A stretch of DNA of 57,099 nucleotides from Planctomycetota bacterium (GTDB lineage Bacteria > Planctomycetota > Brocadiia > Brocadiales > Brocadiaceae), in contig JACPHJ010000014.1 of assembly GCA_016188675.1 (NCBI GenBank), positions 1 to 57,099 of the forward strand. Reading direction: 5' to 3'. The number at the start of each line of letters is the position of its first letter. Positions within the stretch are counted from its first letter, which is position 1. The notes under the pieces are model-generated. The model did no database searches. It had not been told where the DNA came from and saw nothing but the letters and a program-made list of their open reading frames with translations. Shown here in pieces: positions 25,483 to 33,506 of this stretch. The position numbers and the translations under genes were made by a program.

Positions 25483-26337
25483 GTGGATAGCGCGCAAAAG
25501 ACAATTGGAAGAGAAGCCGAGTGCTCCGGGATAGGGATGTTTCGGGGAAAGTCCGCAAGTATCCGTTTTAAACCGTCGCCATTGAACTCGGGTATATCTT
25601 TTATCCGTGTCGATTTGCCCAATCGTCCGAGGGTGCTTGCTCACGTACATTCTCTCTCAAGCAATTATAAACGCGTTTTTTTGAAGAATAAGGAAGCCGA
25701 GGTGGAAAGCGTAGAGCATTTGATGGCGGCTTTGGCGGGGTTGGGGATCGATAATATCGAAATAGAGATAAATGGCCAGGAAGTGCCGGCAGGAGATGGA
25801 AGCGCAATACCTTTTTTGGAAGTTTTTAAAAAAGCCGGCATTGTAGAACTGGGTGGAAAGAAGAAAGTATTTATTGTAAAGAGCCCGATTATGGTCAGTA
25901 GCGGAAATGCAAGCGTTATGGCAGTTCCTTGTGAAAAAGGATTGGTATTCTCTTACACCCTGGATTTTAATGGTTCTTTTATAAAACGGCAAACTTACGA
26001 TATCGAGATTACTGAGGAGAATTTTTGCAGGGACATTGCGCCAGCAAGGACATTTGGTCTAAGTACATATATTGAGGAATTTAAGAAACTCGGTTTAGGA
26101 AAAGGTGTTACAGATGACAATAGTATCGTTGTGCATGAAGATGGAAAGATGACCAAACCGATTTCAATGAAACCTGCAAAATTGAGATTTCCTGATGAGT
26201 TTGTCAGACACAAAATTTTGGACCTTGTAGGCGATCTTTATCTGGCTAATGTGCTGATTCAGGGACACATCATCGCAAACAGGTCTGGACATTCCCTGAA
26301 CGTTCAATTAGCAGAAAAGATTGCACAGGTTGCATGA
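25483..26337 (+). CDS. lpxC: UDP-3-O-acyl-N-acetylglucosamine deacetylase
   Basis: The 284-residue enzyme catalyses the committed step of lipid A synthesis. The zinc ligands are in place: H79 in VEHLMAALAG, and H243 and D247 in RHKILDLVGD. The catalytic histidine lies in GHIIANRSGH near residue 270. The start is GTG, 3 bp after ompH. Many planctomycetes and Bacteroidetes have LpxC fused to FabZ; here LpxC stands alone. It is followed by lpxA. Confidence 0.95.
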   Translation: MDSAQKTIGREAECSGIGMFRGKSASIRFKPSPLNSGISFIRVDLPNRPRVLAHVHSLSSNYKRVFLKNKEAEVESVEHLMAALAGLGIDNIEIEINGQEVPAGDGSAIPFLEVFKKAGIVELGGKKKVFIVKSPIMVSSGNASVMAVPCEKGLVFSYTLDFNGSFIKRQTYDIEITEENFCRDIAPARTFGLSTYIEEFKKLGLGKGVTDDNSIVVHEDGKMTKPISMKPAKLRFPDEFVRHKILDLVGDLYLANVLIQGHIIANRSGHSLNVQLAEKIAQVA

Positions 26338-26406
26338 CGCAGAGGATGAACCTTAATAGTGGCATTATTAAGGTTATTGGAGCATGCAAAGAAAAGGGGA
26401 AACGGG

Positions 26407-27225
26407 ATGAAAATTCATAAATCGGCAATCGTACACCCTGATGCTATTTTAGGGGAAGAAGTTGAAATCGGTCCTTTTTCGATAATAGATGCGAATGTAA
26501 CGATTGGAGAGGGCACTATTATAAAAAATCATGTTACAGTCACAGGAAACACTTCTATAGGGAAAAACAATATTATCCATCCTAATGCCGTTTTGGGTGC
26601 AGAACCACAAGACCTTAAATATCGCGGTGAGTGTACATTTCTTGAAATGGGTGATAATAATGTTGTTCGGGAAGGTGTGACCATTAATACCGGTACAGCA
26701 GGGGGTGGTGGTAAAACGATTGTTGGTGATAACAACTTTTTTATGGCATGTGTACACGTTGCCCATGATTGCATTATAGAAGATAATGTCCTTTTGGCAA
26801 ACGGGGTGTTGCTGGGCGGTCATATTACGATCGAGAGGGGCGCCAAGTTGATGGGGCTTGTTGGTATACAGCCTTTTGTAACCATTGGACGGTATGCTTA
26901 TATAGGCGGTCATACCAGGATTGTTCAGGATGTCCCGCCTTATGTAATTATAGAAGGCCATCCAGCAAGGATACGGCAGGTGAATGTTGTTGGATTGGAG
27001 AGAGAGGGGTTTTCAAAAGAACGAATTGATGAAATCAAAGACGCATTTCGGGCATTATTTCGTTCTGATGAATTGAACAGGAGCAAAAATCTGGAAGAGT
27101 TAGAAAGGCAGAAAGATATTTCTCCGGAAGTCAGACACCTTGTTACTTTTTTGAAGAATATGGATAAGGGCAAGTTCGGAAGGTATCGGGAATCTTTTCG
27201 GTATTCGACTGTAACAACGAATTAA
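26407..27225 (+). CDS. lpxA: acyl-ACP--UDP-N-acetylglucosamine O-acyltransferase
   Basis: From the ATG at 26407 the protein is 272 residues. An AAGGGG-type site precedes this ATG, and MKIHKSAIVHPDAILG is the normal LpxA start; an upstream in-frame GTG would add 16 unrelated residues. It has about ten left-handed beta-helix hexapeptide turns, then a C-terminal helical domain. The catalytic histidine is in MACVHVAHDCII. LpxA adds the first acyl chain of lipid A. With lpxC upstream, it shows that lipid A-type synthesis is encoded. Confidence 0.93.
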   Translation: MKIHKSAIVHPDAILGEEVEIGPFSIIDANVTIGEGTIIKNHVTVTGNTSIGKNNIIHPNAVLGAEPQDLKYRGECTFLEMGDNNVVREGVTINTGTAGGGGKTIVGDNNFFMACVHVAHDCIIEDNVLLANGVLLGGHITIERGAKLMGLVGIQPFVTIGRYAYIGGHTRIVQDVPPYVIIEGHPARIRQVNVVGLEREGFSKERIDEIKDAFRALFRSDELNRSKNLEELERQKDISPEVRHLVTFLKNMDKGKFGRYRESFRYSTVTTN

Positions 27226-27227
27226 AC

Positions 27228-28262
27228 ATGCAGAGATTAAAGGTTGCCGTTGTCGGTGTTGGACATCTGGGGAAGGAGCACGCAAGGGTTTATGCCGAAT
27301 TGCCTGGGGTAGAGTTATATGGAGTGGTTGATATACAAAGTAAGCAGGCTGAAAAAATTGCGCAACAATACAGTACCCGTTATTTCACAAATTATAAAGA
27401 TGTAATAGATAAGGTTGCTGCGGTAAGCATAGCGGTGCCTACGAAGTCTCATTACACCATCGCAAAAGAATTCCTCCAGCAGGGAGTCCATGTCATGATC
27501 GAGAAACCCATGACGGGGACGGTGCCTGAGGCGCGGGAATTAATAGGGGTCAGCAAAGAAAAGAAGATAGTTCTTCAGGCAGGATATATTGAGCGATTTA
27601 ATCCTGCAATAGTCGCAATAAAAAAACTTTCCATAAATCCAAAATTTATTGAGTGTCACCGCTTGAGTCCGTTTACGTTTCGTTCCGCCGATATCGGCGT
27701 GGTATTGGATTTGATGATACATGACATCGATATTATTCTGCACATAACCGGCTCGAAGGTAAAGAAATTTGACGCTGTAGGGGTGAATGTTATATCGGAT
27801 AAAGAGGATATTGCCAATGTCCGTATTCAGTTTGAAAATGGGTGCGTGGCGAATATAACGGCTAGCCGTGTGTCTCTTGCGCCTATGCGTAAGATGAGGT
27901 TATTTTCTGAAGATTCGTATATTTCTATTGATTATCAGAAAAAAGATGCGTTAATATATAAAAAATCGCCTAAACTGACATTAAAGTCGTTAAATATATC
28001 GGAAATGGATATTTCTACGATTGCTGATTTGAGAAGTTATGTATTTGGCGACCTGTTAAAAATCGAGCGTATCAAGATGGACGATTACGAACCACTCAAA
28101 AAGGAACTCGAATCTTTTGTGGATTGTGTAGTGGAGCACAAAAAACCCGTCGTTTCAGGTGAGGAGGGCTTGAAGGCTATTGAGGTCGCAAATGATATTG
28201 TATGCGAGATAGGAAAAAATCTCAAACTCTCTCACATACCAGGCATGGAGGATAAAAAATGA
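27228..28262 (+). CDS. Gfo/Idh/MocA-family NAD(P)-dependent oxidoreductase
   Basis: The 344-residue protein starts with a Rossmann fold (VAVVGVGHLGKEHARVYAEL) and has the family's EKP motif in VMIEKPMTG (about 87-95). The C-terminal alpha/beta domain (about 130-320) contains DLMIHDIDIIL, where the catalytic histidine is expected. Members oxidise or reduce sugars and nucleotide sugars. The location directly after lpxA suggests a role in lipid A or surface-sugar synthesis, for example oxidising UDP-GlcNAc in the manner of GnnA, but GnnB is not next to it. It overlaps the radical SAM gene by 4 bp. Confidence 0.88.
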   Translation: MQRLKVAVVGVGHLGKEHARVYAELPGVELYGVVDIQSKQAEKIAQQYSTRYFTNYKDVIDKVAAVSIAVPTKSHYTIAKEFLQQGVHVMIEKPMTGTVPEARELIGVSKEKKIVLQAGYIERFNPAIVAIKKLSINPKFIECHRLSPFTFRSADIGVVLDLMIHDIDIILHITGSKVKKFDAVGVNVISDKEDIANVRIQFENGCVANITASRVSLAPMRKMRLFSEDSYISIDYQKKDALIYKKSPKLTLKSLNISEMDISTIADLRSYVFGDLLKIERIKMDDYEPLKKELESFVDCVVEHKKPVVSGEEGLKAIEVANDIVCEIGKNLKLSHIPGMEDKK

Positions 28263-29500
28263 AATCATTTGATTTTTTACATATCGAAGCCGAGATCATT
28301 GGAAATAAGGTCGTCGGGAAGGCTGACGGAGTGTTGGGCAAGATGCTTCAGCCTTACGTGGATCAGTTTTTTGAAAAGATTAATTCCCTGAAGGTGATTG
28401 CTAAGGTTAACGGTATGCACGTGTATAATCTGTATAATCCGGCTTTTCCCAGCCAGGCGGGAATGAGATTTCTGGAAAGAAAGCTGAGAATGATGTTGTA
28501 TAAAATGGCATTCCCTGTTACGGCTAACCTGGCCATAACTCATAAGTGCCAGTGTCAGTGTATCCATTGCAGCGCAGACCCATTTATCGATCCTGCGAAG
28601 AAAGAACTTACCATAGAGGAGATAAAGACAGTGGTAGATGGGGCATTGGATCTCGGAGCAAGCCTGATTATCTACGTGGGTGGAGAGCCTTTGCTCAGGG
28701 AAGACCTCTACGAACTCATCCGGTACGTGGATAAAACCAAGGCCATTCCAATGATATTTACCAACGGATTGCTCCTGACCGAAGAAAATGTCCAGAAACT
28801 TGCCAAGGCAGGGTTGTTTTCATTAAATATTTCCATAGACAGCAGTGAACCTGAACTGCACAATGAATTCCGGGCAGTGCCCGGTTGCTATCAAAAGGCA
28901 TTTGAAGGGGCTGAACGATGCCGAAAGTCTGGTATTTTAACGGGGATTTCCACGTACGCAACCAGCGAGAGTATAAAGACGGGAAAGGTTGAAAAGCTTT
29001 TAAAGATTGCACAAGAGCAGGGTTTTTCAGAAGTCACTATCTTTGATTGCATACCATCTGGCCGATTCTTAAAAGACACGTCAAAAATATTGACGGCAGA
29101 AGACCGGAAACAACTGATTGCCATTACCAAAAAATACCATGAAATGGACCATCCTATGGGAATAAACTGTATGTCAATTATTAATTCTCCAAGGGGCGTG
29201 GGTTGCTACGGCGCGCAGTCGCAATTCTATATGACGGCATACGGCGACATCAATCCTTGCGATTTTAATCCGATTAATTTCGGGAATGTGCGCGAGATGC
29301 CCATTCAGGAAATATGGAAGAAGATGGTTACACATCCCGACTTTAACAAGCGATACCCCACCTGCCGTATGCAGAGTAAGGCGTACAGAAAAAAATATAT
29401 CGACCCGCTTCCGAAAAACGTGCGCCTGCCGGTGAGTATAGAAGATATTGCGCCGGTTGAAATGGCAGAGCAGGATTCCACCCTTGCGGGGGTTAGTTAG
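28259..29500 (+). CDS. radical SAM/SPASM-domain protein
   Basis: The 413-residue protein has an unusual N-terminal domain of about 85 residues, then a radical SAM core with the [4Fe-4S] ligands C97-x3-C101-x2-C104 and the SAM-binding GGEPLLR. The C-terminal part (about 300-380) is SPASM-like, with cysteines in GINCMS, GVGCYGA, INPCDFNP and YPTCRMQ for extra clusters. SPASM proteins modify peptides, cofactors or other substrates. The gene is translationally coupled to the Gfo/Idh gene in the lipid A operon. The substrate is unknown. Confidence 0.88.
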   Translation: MKSFDFLHIEAEIIGNKVVGKADGVLGKMLQPYVDQFFEKINSLKVIAKVNGMHVYNLYNPAFPSQAGMRFLERKLRMMLYKMAFPVTANLAITHKCQCQCIHCSADPFIDPAKKELTIEEIKTVVDGALDLGASLIIYVGGEPLLREDLYELIRYVDKTKAIPMIFTNGLLLTEENVQKLAKAGLFSLNISIDSSEPELHNEFRAVPGCYQKAFEGAERCRKSGILTGISTYATSESIKTGKVEKLLKIAQEQGFSEVTIFDCIPSGRFLKDTSKILTAEDRKQLIAITKKYHEMDHPMGINCMSIINSPRGVGCYGAQSQFYMTAYGDINPCDFNPINFGNVREMPIQEIWKKMVTHPDFNKRYPTCRMQSKAYRKKYIDPLPKNVRLPVSIEDIAPVEMAEQDSTLAGVS

Positions 29501-29644
29501 TCTTGGGGTGTGGAATACAGAAATATCCGCTGAGGAGACAGTTTAAGCAGAAGAACGGCATGAGTCACTGGCCACAAATGCAGAGGGAAAGTTTTCAATG
29601 AATAATTTTACCATTTTAGCGTTTTTTATGAGGAGGCTGGAATT

Positions 29645-29872
29645 ATGGGCGGTGAAATTCTCATCACGAAAAAAATGAGTACGGGAGAAGTGACAAAGAA
29701 ATATCCCGCAACAAAAGCGGTTTTTACGAAATATTTCGGGAAAGGGTGTTTCGACTGCCCTTCCTTTGGCACCGAGGATATAAATCTTGCCTGCATGATG
29801 CATAGCACGGATGTTGATAAGTTTGTTAAAGAATTAAACGAAGCGGCGAAACAAGAGGAGGTTAAAAAATAG
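29645..29872 (+). CDS. DUF1858 (hybrid-cluster-protein-associated redox disulfide) protein
   Basis: The 75-residue protein has an N-terminal ITKKMSTGEVTKKYPATKAVFTKYF segment and the C-x-x-C pair in GCFDCPSFG. This is the DUF1858 pattern, often found near hybrid cluster protein, hemerythrin and nitric-oxide-response genes. It may act as a redox switch or bind a small ligand. A GAGGAGG site stands about 7 nt before the ATG. The cupin gene starts 2 bp after its stop. Confidence 0.85.
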   Translation: MGGEILITKKMSTGEVTKKYPATKAVFTKYFGKGCFDCPSFGTEDINLACMMHSTDVDKFVKELNEAAKQEEVKK

Positions 29873-29874
29873 AT

Positions 29875-30177
29875 TTGGAACCTATATACTTAAAAGAAAA
29901 AATAAAATTTAACAAAGAACACTTTATTCCAAACATTCTTTTTGCTTCACCAAAGGTAAAGATGCCCCTTATTTGCATGGAACCAGGGCAGGAGATTCCT
30001 TCTCACGGGGGACACAGCGTGGGTATTTTTTATGTAAAAGAAGGCAAGGGCGTCTTCACGCTTGACGATAAAAAGATCGATATGGAAAAAGACATGATCA
30101 TTGTCGCCCCTGAGGGCTCGTCGAGGGGAATGAAGTGCTTGGAACGAATGGTTGTTTTGGCTATAAGCGTGGGATAA
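29875..30177 (+). CDS. small cupin-fold protein
   Basis: The 100-residue protein is a single cupin barrel with MEPGQEIPSHGGHSVGIFYV and GKGVFTLDDKKIDM, and the histidines around residues 43 and 46 could bind a metal. The start is a TTG; an AGGAGG site lies about 13 nt before it, which is long, so the exact start is uncertain. It lies between the DUF1858 and DUF2249 genes, forming a three-gene group upstream of the octaheme protein. Confidence 0.8.
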   Translation: MEPIYLKEKIKFNKEHFIPNILFASPKVKMPLICMEPGQEIPSHGGHSVGIFYVKEGKGVFTLDDKKIDMEKDMIIVAPEGSSRGMKCLERMVVLAISVG

Positions 30178-30203
30178 ATAAATTGATTTGAATAGGAGTA
30201 ATC

Positions 30204-30440
30204 ATGAGTAAGGCACAGCCTGTTATATTAGATGTTAGAAATATTGTACCAAGGGAAAGGCATCCAAAGATTTTTAATACATTTGACGGCCTGAAAAAGG
30301 GTGAAATGATGGTGCTGATAAATGATCATGACCCCAAGCCGTTGAAGTATCAGCTAGACGCTGAGCGTACCGGGCAACTGGACTGGAAATATATAGAACA
30401 GGGACCGGAAATCTGGAAGGTCGAAATAACAAAAAAATAA
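30204..30440 (+). CDS. DUF2249 family protein
   Basis: The 78-residue protein has the DUF2249 sequence ILDVRNIVPRERHPKIFNTF, followed by KGEMMVLINDHDPKPLKYQL and LDWKYIEQGPEIWKVEI. It resembles SirA/TusA-like folds without the conserved cysteine. The family is found near nitrogen-oxide and oxygen-stress genes, often with DUF1858, cupins and hemerythrins. An AGGAG site precedes the ATG. It stands 69 bp before the octaheme cytochrome gene. Confidence 0.85.
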   Translation: MSKAQPVILDVRNIVPRERHPKIFNTFDGLKKGEMMVLINDHDPKPLKYQLDAERTGQLDWKYIEQGPEIWKVEITKK

Positions 30441-30509
30441 GTAAAGTAATCTCATGCGTTTTTTATTTGTGTGTTGAGTGGGAATAATGGAAAGGAGGAA
30501 GAAAAGGGT

Positions 30510-32168
30510 ATGAGCAGGGGGATAAAATTTACAGTCGCTATGGGTATAGTGGCGCTGTTCGGCTGTATTCAGTTAGGTTGCGAACAGCCGGGTGTGAAAA
30601 AAACAGGGGCTGCTTCCCCACAGGGGGAAGAAAAGGCGGTTGTTGCTAAACAGCCGGAGGTTTCTGCTCCCGAAGAGAAAAAGGAGGCGAAGTCTTGTTG
30701 CGCAGTAAAGAAAGAAGAAACGGCGTCTCATCCAACGGATAAGAGGACAATTCAACAAATTATTTCTGAGATAACGGGTGGAAAGATAGGTCCGGATAAT
30801 TCAGGCGATCTTTATCCAGGGGGATTAACGGCAACATATACACGGCCAGAAGAAGTGTTTCCGGGTGAAGGTAAATTTGGGAAGCTGTTTAATTTTCTAC
30901 CCCTTATTCGGTGGTATGATCCCGATCATTATTATACACCAAACATGAACGTATCCGGGGAGTTTAAGCATGAAGAATGTGTTATGTGTCATACTGTGCA
31001 AACACCCGGAATCGTTGCACAATGGAAAAAAAGCAAACATGCCTCAACAGAAAAGGGTGTCGTGGGATGCGACAAATGTCACGGGAATAATCACCAGCAG
31101 TTGCATATGCCTACATGGCAGCATTGCGGCGAGTGTCATCCTGAACAGAAGGCGGGACATCGCGGCGGTAAGATCGGCTCGCATACATACGCATTTCATG
31201 TAAGCACGGTTGAAGCTACATGGCAGATATCAAAGCCAGAAGCAGAGGTAACGGCCTGCGCCACATGCCATGCCATTGCGGAAAACCGATGTGATGGATG
31301 TCATACAAGACACGATTTCTCCTTGTCAGAGGCGAGAAAACCCAATAACTGTGGTATTTGCCATACTGGTCTAGACCATTATGAGTATGAGATGTACAGG
31401 GAATCGTATCATGGTATGATTTATGAAGCTGAGCAAAATACATGGGACTGGTCAAAGCCCATGAAACCGGAAAACTATAAAACACCGACCTGCGCATTTT
31501 GTCATATGAAAGGCGGAGAGCATAATACACAGAAATCAGCTACGATCAATAGCCACATGGGGACCGCTCTTGTAGACAGAGGAGCGCCCAAATTTAAGGA
31601 ATCCAGACAGAATTGGATTAATACCTGCAAAGGGTGTCATTCACCAAGATTTGCGGCTGATCAGCTAGAGGCTATGGATGAAGCCGTAAAGGTCAGCTTT
31701 ATCAAATGGCGTGAGGCTATGAAGATTGTAACTGATCTTTATAATGATGGCATGTTGGATCCCATGCCGAGCGACTTGGCGCCTGATTATGCAGGACACT
31801 ATACCTTCAGTTTGTTAGGTGGCGAAGGCAGGATGTTTAATGTTTCTGATGTAGAACGTACTTCCTTTGAGATGCTTGTCTATATAACAAATGCAATATA
31901 TAAGGCTATGGCGCATGGGGCTATGTATGGAGCCACCTATGGCAAGGGCGCCTTCCTGCAGGATCGTTGGCTTATCCAGATAAAGGGTGAAGCAAGCCGT
32001 CTCAGGAGAATAAAGGCACTAGAGGACCAGGTGGGTATAAAACACAAGGCGTATGATTTCTGGAAACACGGCGAGTATACCGATATGCTTTTAGGCTGGA
32101 AGAGGAAAGCCGGCGATGTAGATAAGTCAGCATGCAAACACGAGGGTGAAAAGTGTATGGCTGAATAG
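30510..32168 (+). CDS. octaheme c-type cytochrome of the hydroxylamine oxidoreductase-like family, probable lipoprotein
   Basis: I start at the ATG at 30510, after AGGAGG at 30493-30498, giving 552 residues. The N-terminus is a lipoprotein-type signal with LFGC (C18) as likely anchor. A charged linker with a CC pair follows. The cytochrome part has eight CxxCH motifs, at about residues 157, 187, 206, 250, 261, 281, 328 and 373. The region after the sixth (GLDHYEYEMYRESYHG) and the overall length match hydroxylamine oxidoreductase-like proteins. Family members oxidise hydroxylamine or hydrazine, or reduce nitrite. Which applies here depends on whether a tyrosine cross-link to the active heme exists; Tyr-rich HGAMYGATYGKG (about 469-480) is the place to check. 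Lipid anchoring is unusual for the family. Confidence 0.87.
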   Translation: MSRGIKFTVAMGIVALFGCIQLGCEQPGVKKTGAASPQGEEKAVVAKQPEVSAPEEKKEAKSCCAVKKEETASHPTDKRTIQQIISEITGGKIGPDNSGDLYPGGLTATYTRPEEVFPGEGKFGKLFNFLPLIRWYDPDHYYTPNMNVSGEFKHEECVMCHTVQTPGIVAQWKKSKHASTEKGVVGCDKCHGNNHQQLHMPTWQHCGECHPEQKAGHRGGKIGSHTYAFHVSTVEATWQISKPEAEVTACATCHAIAENRCDGCHTRHDFSLSEARKPNNCGICHTGLDHYEYEMYRESYHGMIYEAEQNTWDWSKPMKPENYKTPTCAFCHMKGGEHNTQKSATINSHMGTALVDRGAPKFKESRQNWINTCKGCHSPRFAADQLEAMDEAVKVSFIKWREAMKIVTDLYNDGMLDPMPSDLAPDYAGHYTFSLLGGEGRMFNVSDVERTSFEMLVYITNAIYKAMAHGAMYGATYGKGAFLQDRWLIQIKGEASRLRRIKALEDQVGIKHKAYDFWKHGEYTDMLLGWKRKAGDVDKSACKHEGEKCMAE

Positions 32169-32219
32169 AAGTTGTCTGTACCTTTGGGAATTTTCTCAAC
32201 AGCATGCAGGTTTTTATAT

Positions 32220-32251
32220 AAAAAGGGTAGGCTGTACAGCCTACCCTTTTT
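32220..32251. terminator. perfect palindromic bidirectional terminator
   Basis: A 32-bp perfect palindrome, AAAAAGGGTAGGCTGT followed by its reverse complement, lies between the convergent octaheme and aminotransferase genes. Flanking A and T runs let it end transcription in both directions. Confidence 0.92.
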
Positions 32252-32262
32252 ATTTTGAACAA

Positions 32263-33450
32263 TTAACTACACAAAAACTTCTCAAACCGGTCAATCCCTT
32301 TTTCAATGTTTTTCATGGAGGTTGCATACGAAATCCTGATGTACTCATCAGCCCCGAAGGGCGCGCCGGGGACGAAGGCGACGTGCGCCTTTTCAAGTAA
32401 TAAATTTACCAAATCAAATGAGTTTGCCACAGATTGTCCTGCGATCTTTTTTGTGTACAAATCGGATACCTTTGGAAATGCGTAAAATGCACCCTGTGGA
32501 AGCAGACAGGAAATTCCCTGTATCTTATTAAGCCGTTCGACGATATACTTTCTCCGCTTGTCAAATTCACGAACCATTCCTTGGACTGACTCCTGATTGC
32601 CCTTGAGTGCTTCAACGCCAGCCTTCTGGGCAACGGAGTTGGCGCCGGAAGTCGTATGGTCCTGGATGTTCGTTGCCGCCTTGATGATTTCTTCAGGGCC
32701 TGCGGCATATCCCAATCTCCAACCGGTCATTGCATACACCTTTGAAAACCCGTTTACCGTAATAACCTTTTTATAGCATTCATCACTAAACGTAGCAGGG
32801 CTAAAATGGCGGGCGCCGTCATAGAGAATTTTTTCGTAGATTTCGTCGGAGATAACGTACAGTCCCTTTTCTACGGCAAAACTTATGATTTCTCTGAGTT
32901 CCTTTTCCGTATACACCATGCCTGTCGGGTTGCTGGGACTATTCATAAAGAGCACTTTAGAGCGTGGTGTGATAACTTTTGCAAGAGATTCCTTTGTTGT
33001 TTTGAAATGTTCTCTGTCTGTGGTCTTTAGAAATACGGGAGTTGCACCTGCCATAACCACCATTTCTGGGTAACTCACCCAATAGGGGGTTGGGATAATC
33101 GCCTCGTCTCCCGTGTCACACAAAACGAGAACGATATTTAGAATGGATTGCTTTGCGCCGGACGAAACGATAACCTGTGAGGGGTTGTACTTTAACTGAT
33201 TATCTTTGTAAAGTTTTTCGCAAATGGCCTCTTTTAATTCAGGTGCGCCCGCCGTAGGCGTGTATTTGCTGTAGCCGTCATTAATTGCCTTAATGGCTGC
33301 ATTTTTTACGTTTTCCGGAACGTCAAAATCAGGTTCTCCCGCGCCAAAACCAACTATATCGATTCCCTTTGCTGCGAGTTGTTTTGCCTTCGCCGTAATG
33401 GCAAGTGTCGCTGATGTCTTTACCTCTCTTGCGATTCTTGATAACGCCAT
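32263..33450 (-). CDS. aspC: class I/II pyridoxal-phosphate aminotransferase (aspartate aminotransferase type)
   Basis: The protein of 395 residues (from the ATG at 33450, with GGAGA upstream; a TTG two codons earlier is less likely) begins with ALSRIAREVKTSATLAITAKA. It shows GAGEPDFDVP, the cofactor-binding NPSNPTGMVY and the PLP lysine in NGFSKVYAMTGWRLGY. The family transfers amino groups between aspartate and 2-oxoglutarate. The Ib-type sequence is typical of thermophile-like AspC. It is convergent with the octaheme gene. Confidence 0.93.
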   Translation of the reverse strand: MALSRIAREVKTSATLAITAKAKQLAAKGIDIVGFGAGEPDFDVPENVKNAAIKAINDGYSKYTPTAGAPELKEAICEKLYKDNQLKYNPSQVIVSSGAKQSILNIVLVLCDTGDEAIIPTPYWVSYPEMVVMAGATPVFLKTTDREHFKTTKESLAKVITPRSKVLFMNSPSNPTGMVYTEKELREIISFAVEKGLYVISDEIYEKILYDGARHFSPATFSDECYKKVITVNGFSKVYAMTGWRLGYAAGPEEIIKAATNIQDHTTSGANSVAQKAGVEALKGNQESVQGMVREFDKRRKYIVERLNKIQGISCLLPQGAFYAFPKVSDLYTKKIAGQSVANSFDLVNLLLEKAHVAFVPGAPFGADEYIRISYATSMKNIEKGIDRFEKFLCS

Positions 33451-33506
33451 ATACAAACGTCTCCTTTTCTGCTGATAAATTAATTTCTTAAGATTAAAAA
33501 GTTTTC

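Noticed and set aside
28259..29500. Radical SAM protein as the third member of the AmmeMemoRadiSam set
   Set aside because: It has a SPASM-like C-terminus, lies 15 kb from the Memo/AMMECR1 genes and is coupled to the lipid A operon.
28259..29500. Radical SAM protein as part of a ladderane lipid gene cluster
   Set aside because: No fatty-acid synthesis (fab, acyl carrier protein) or desaturase genes are nearby.
30510..32168. Naming the octaheme protein hydrazine dehydrogenase or hydroxylamine oxidase
   Set aside because: The family cannot be split by eye; the tyrosine cross-link position needs an alignment, and the lipoprotein leader is atypical.
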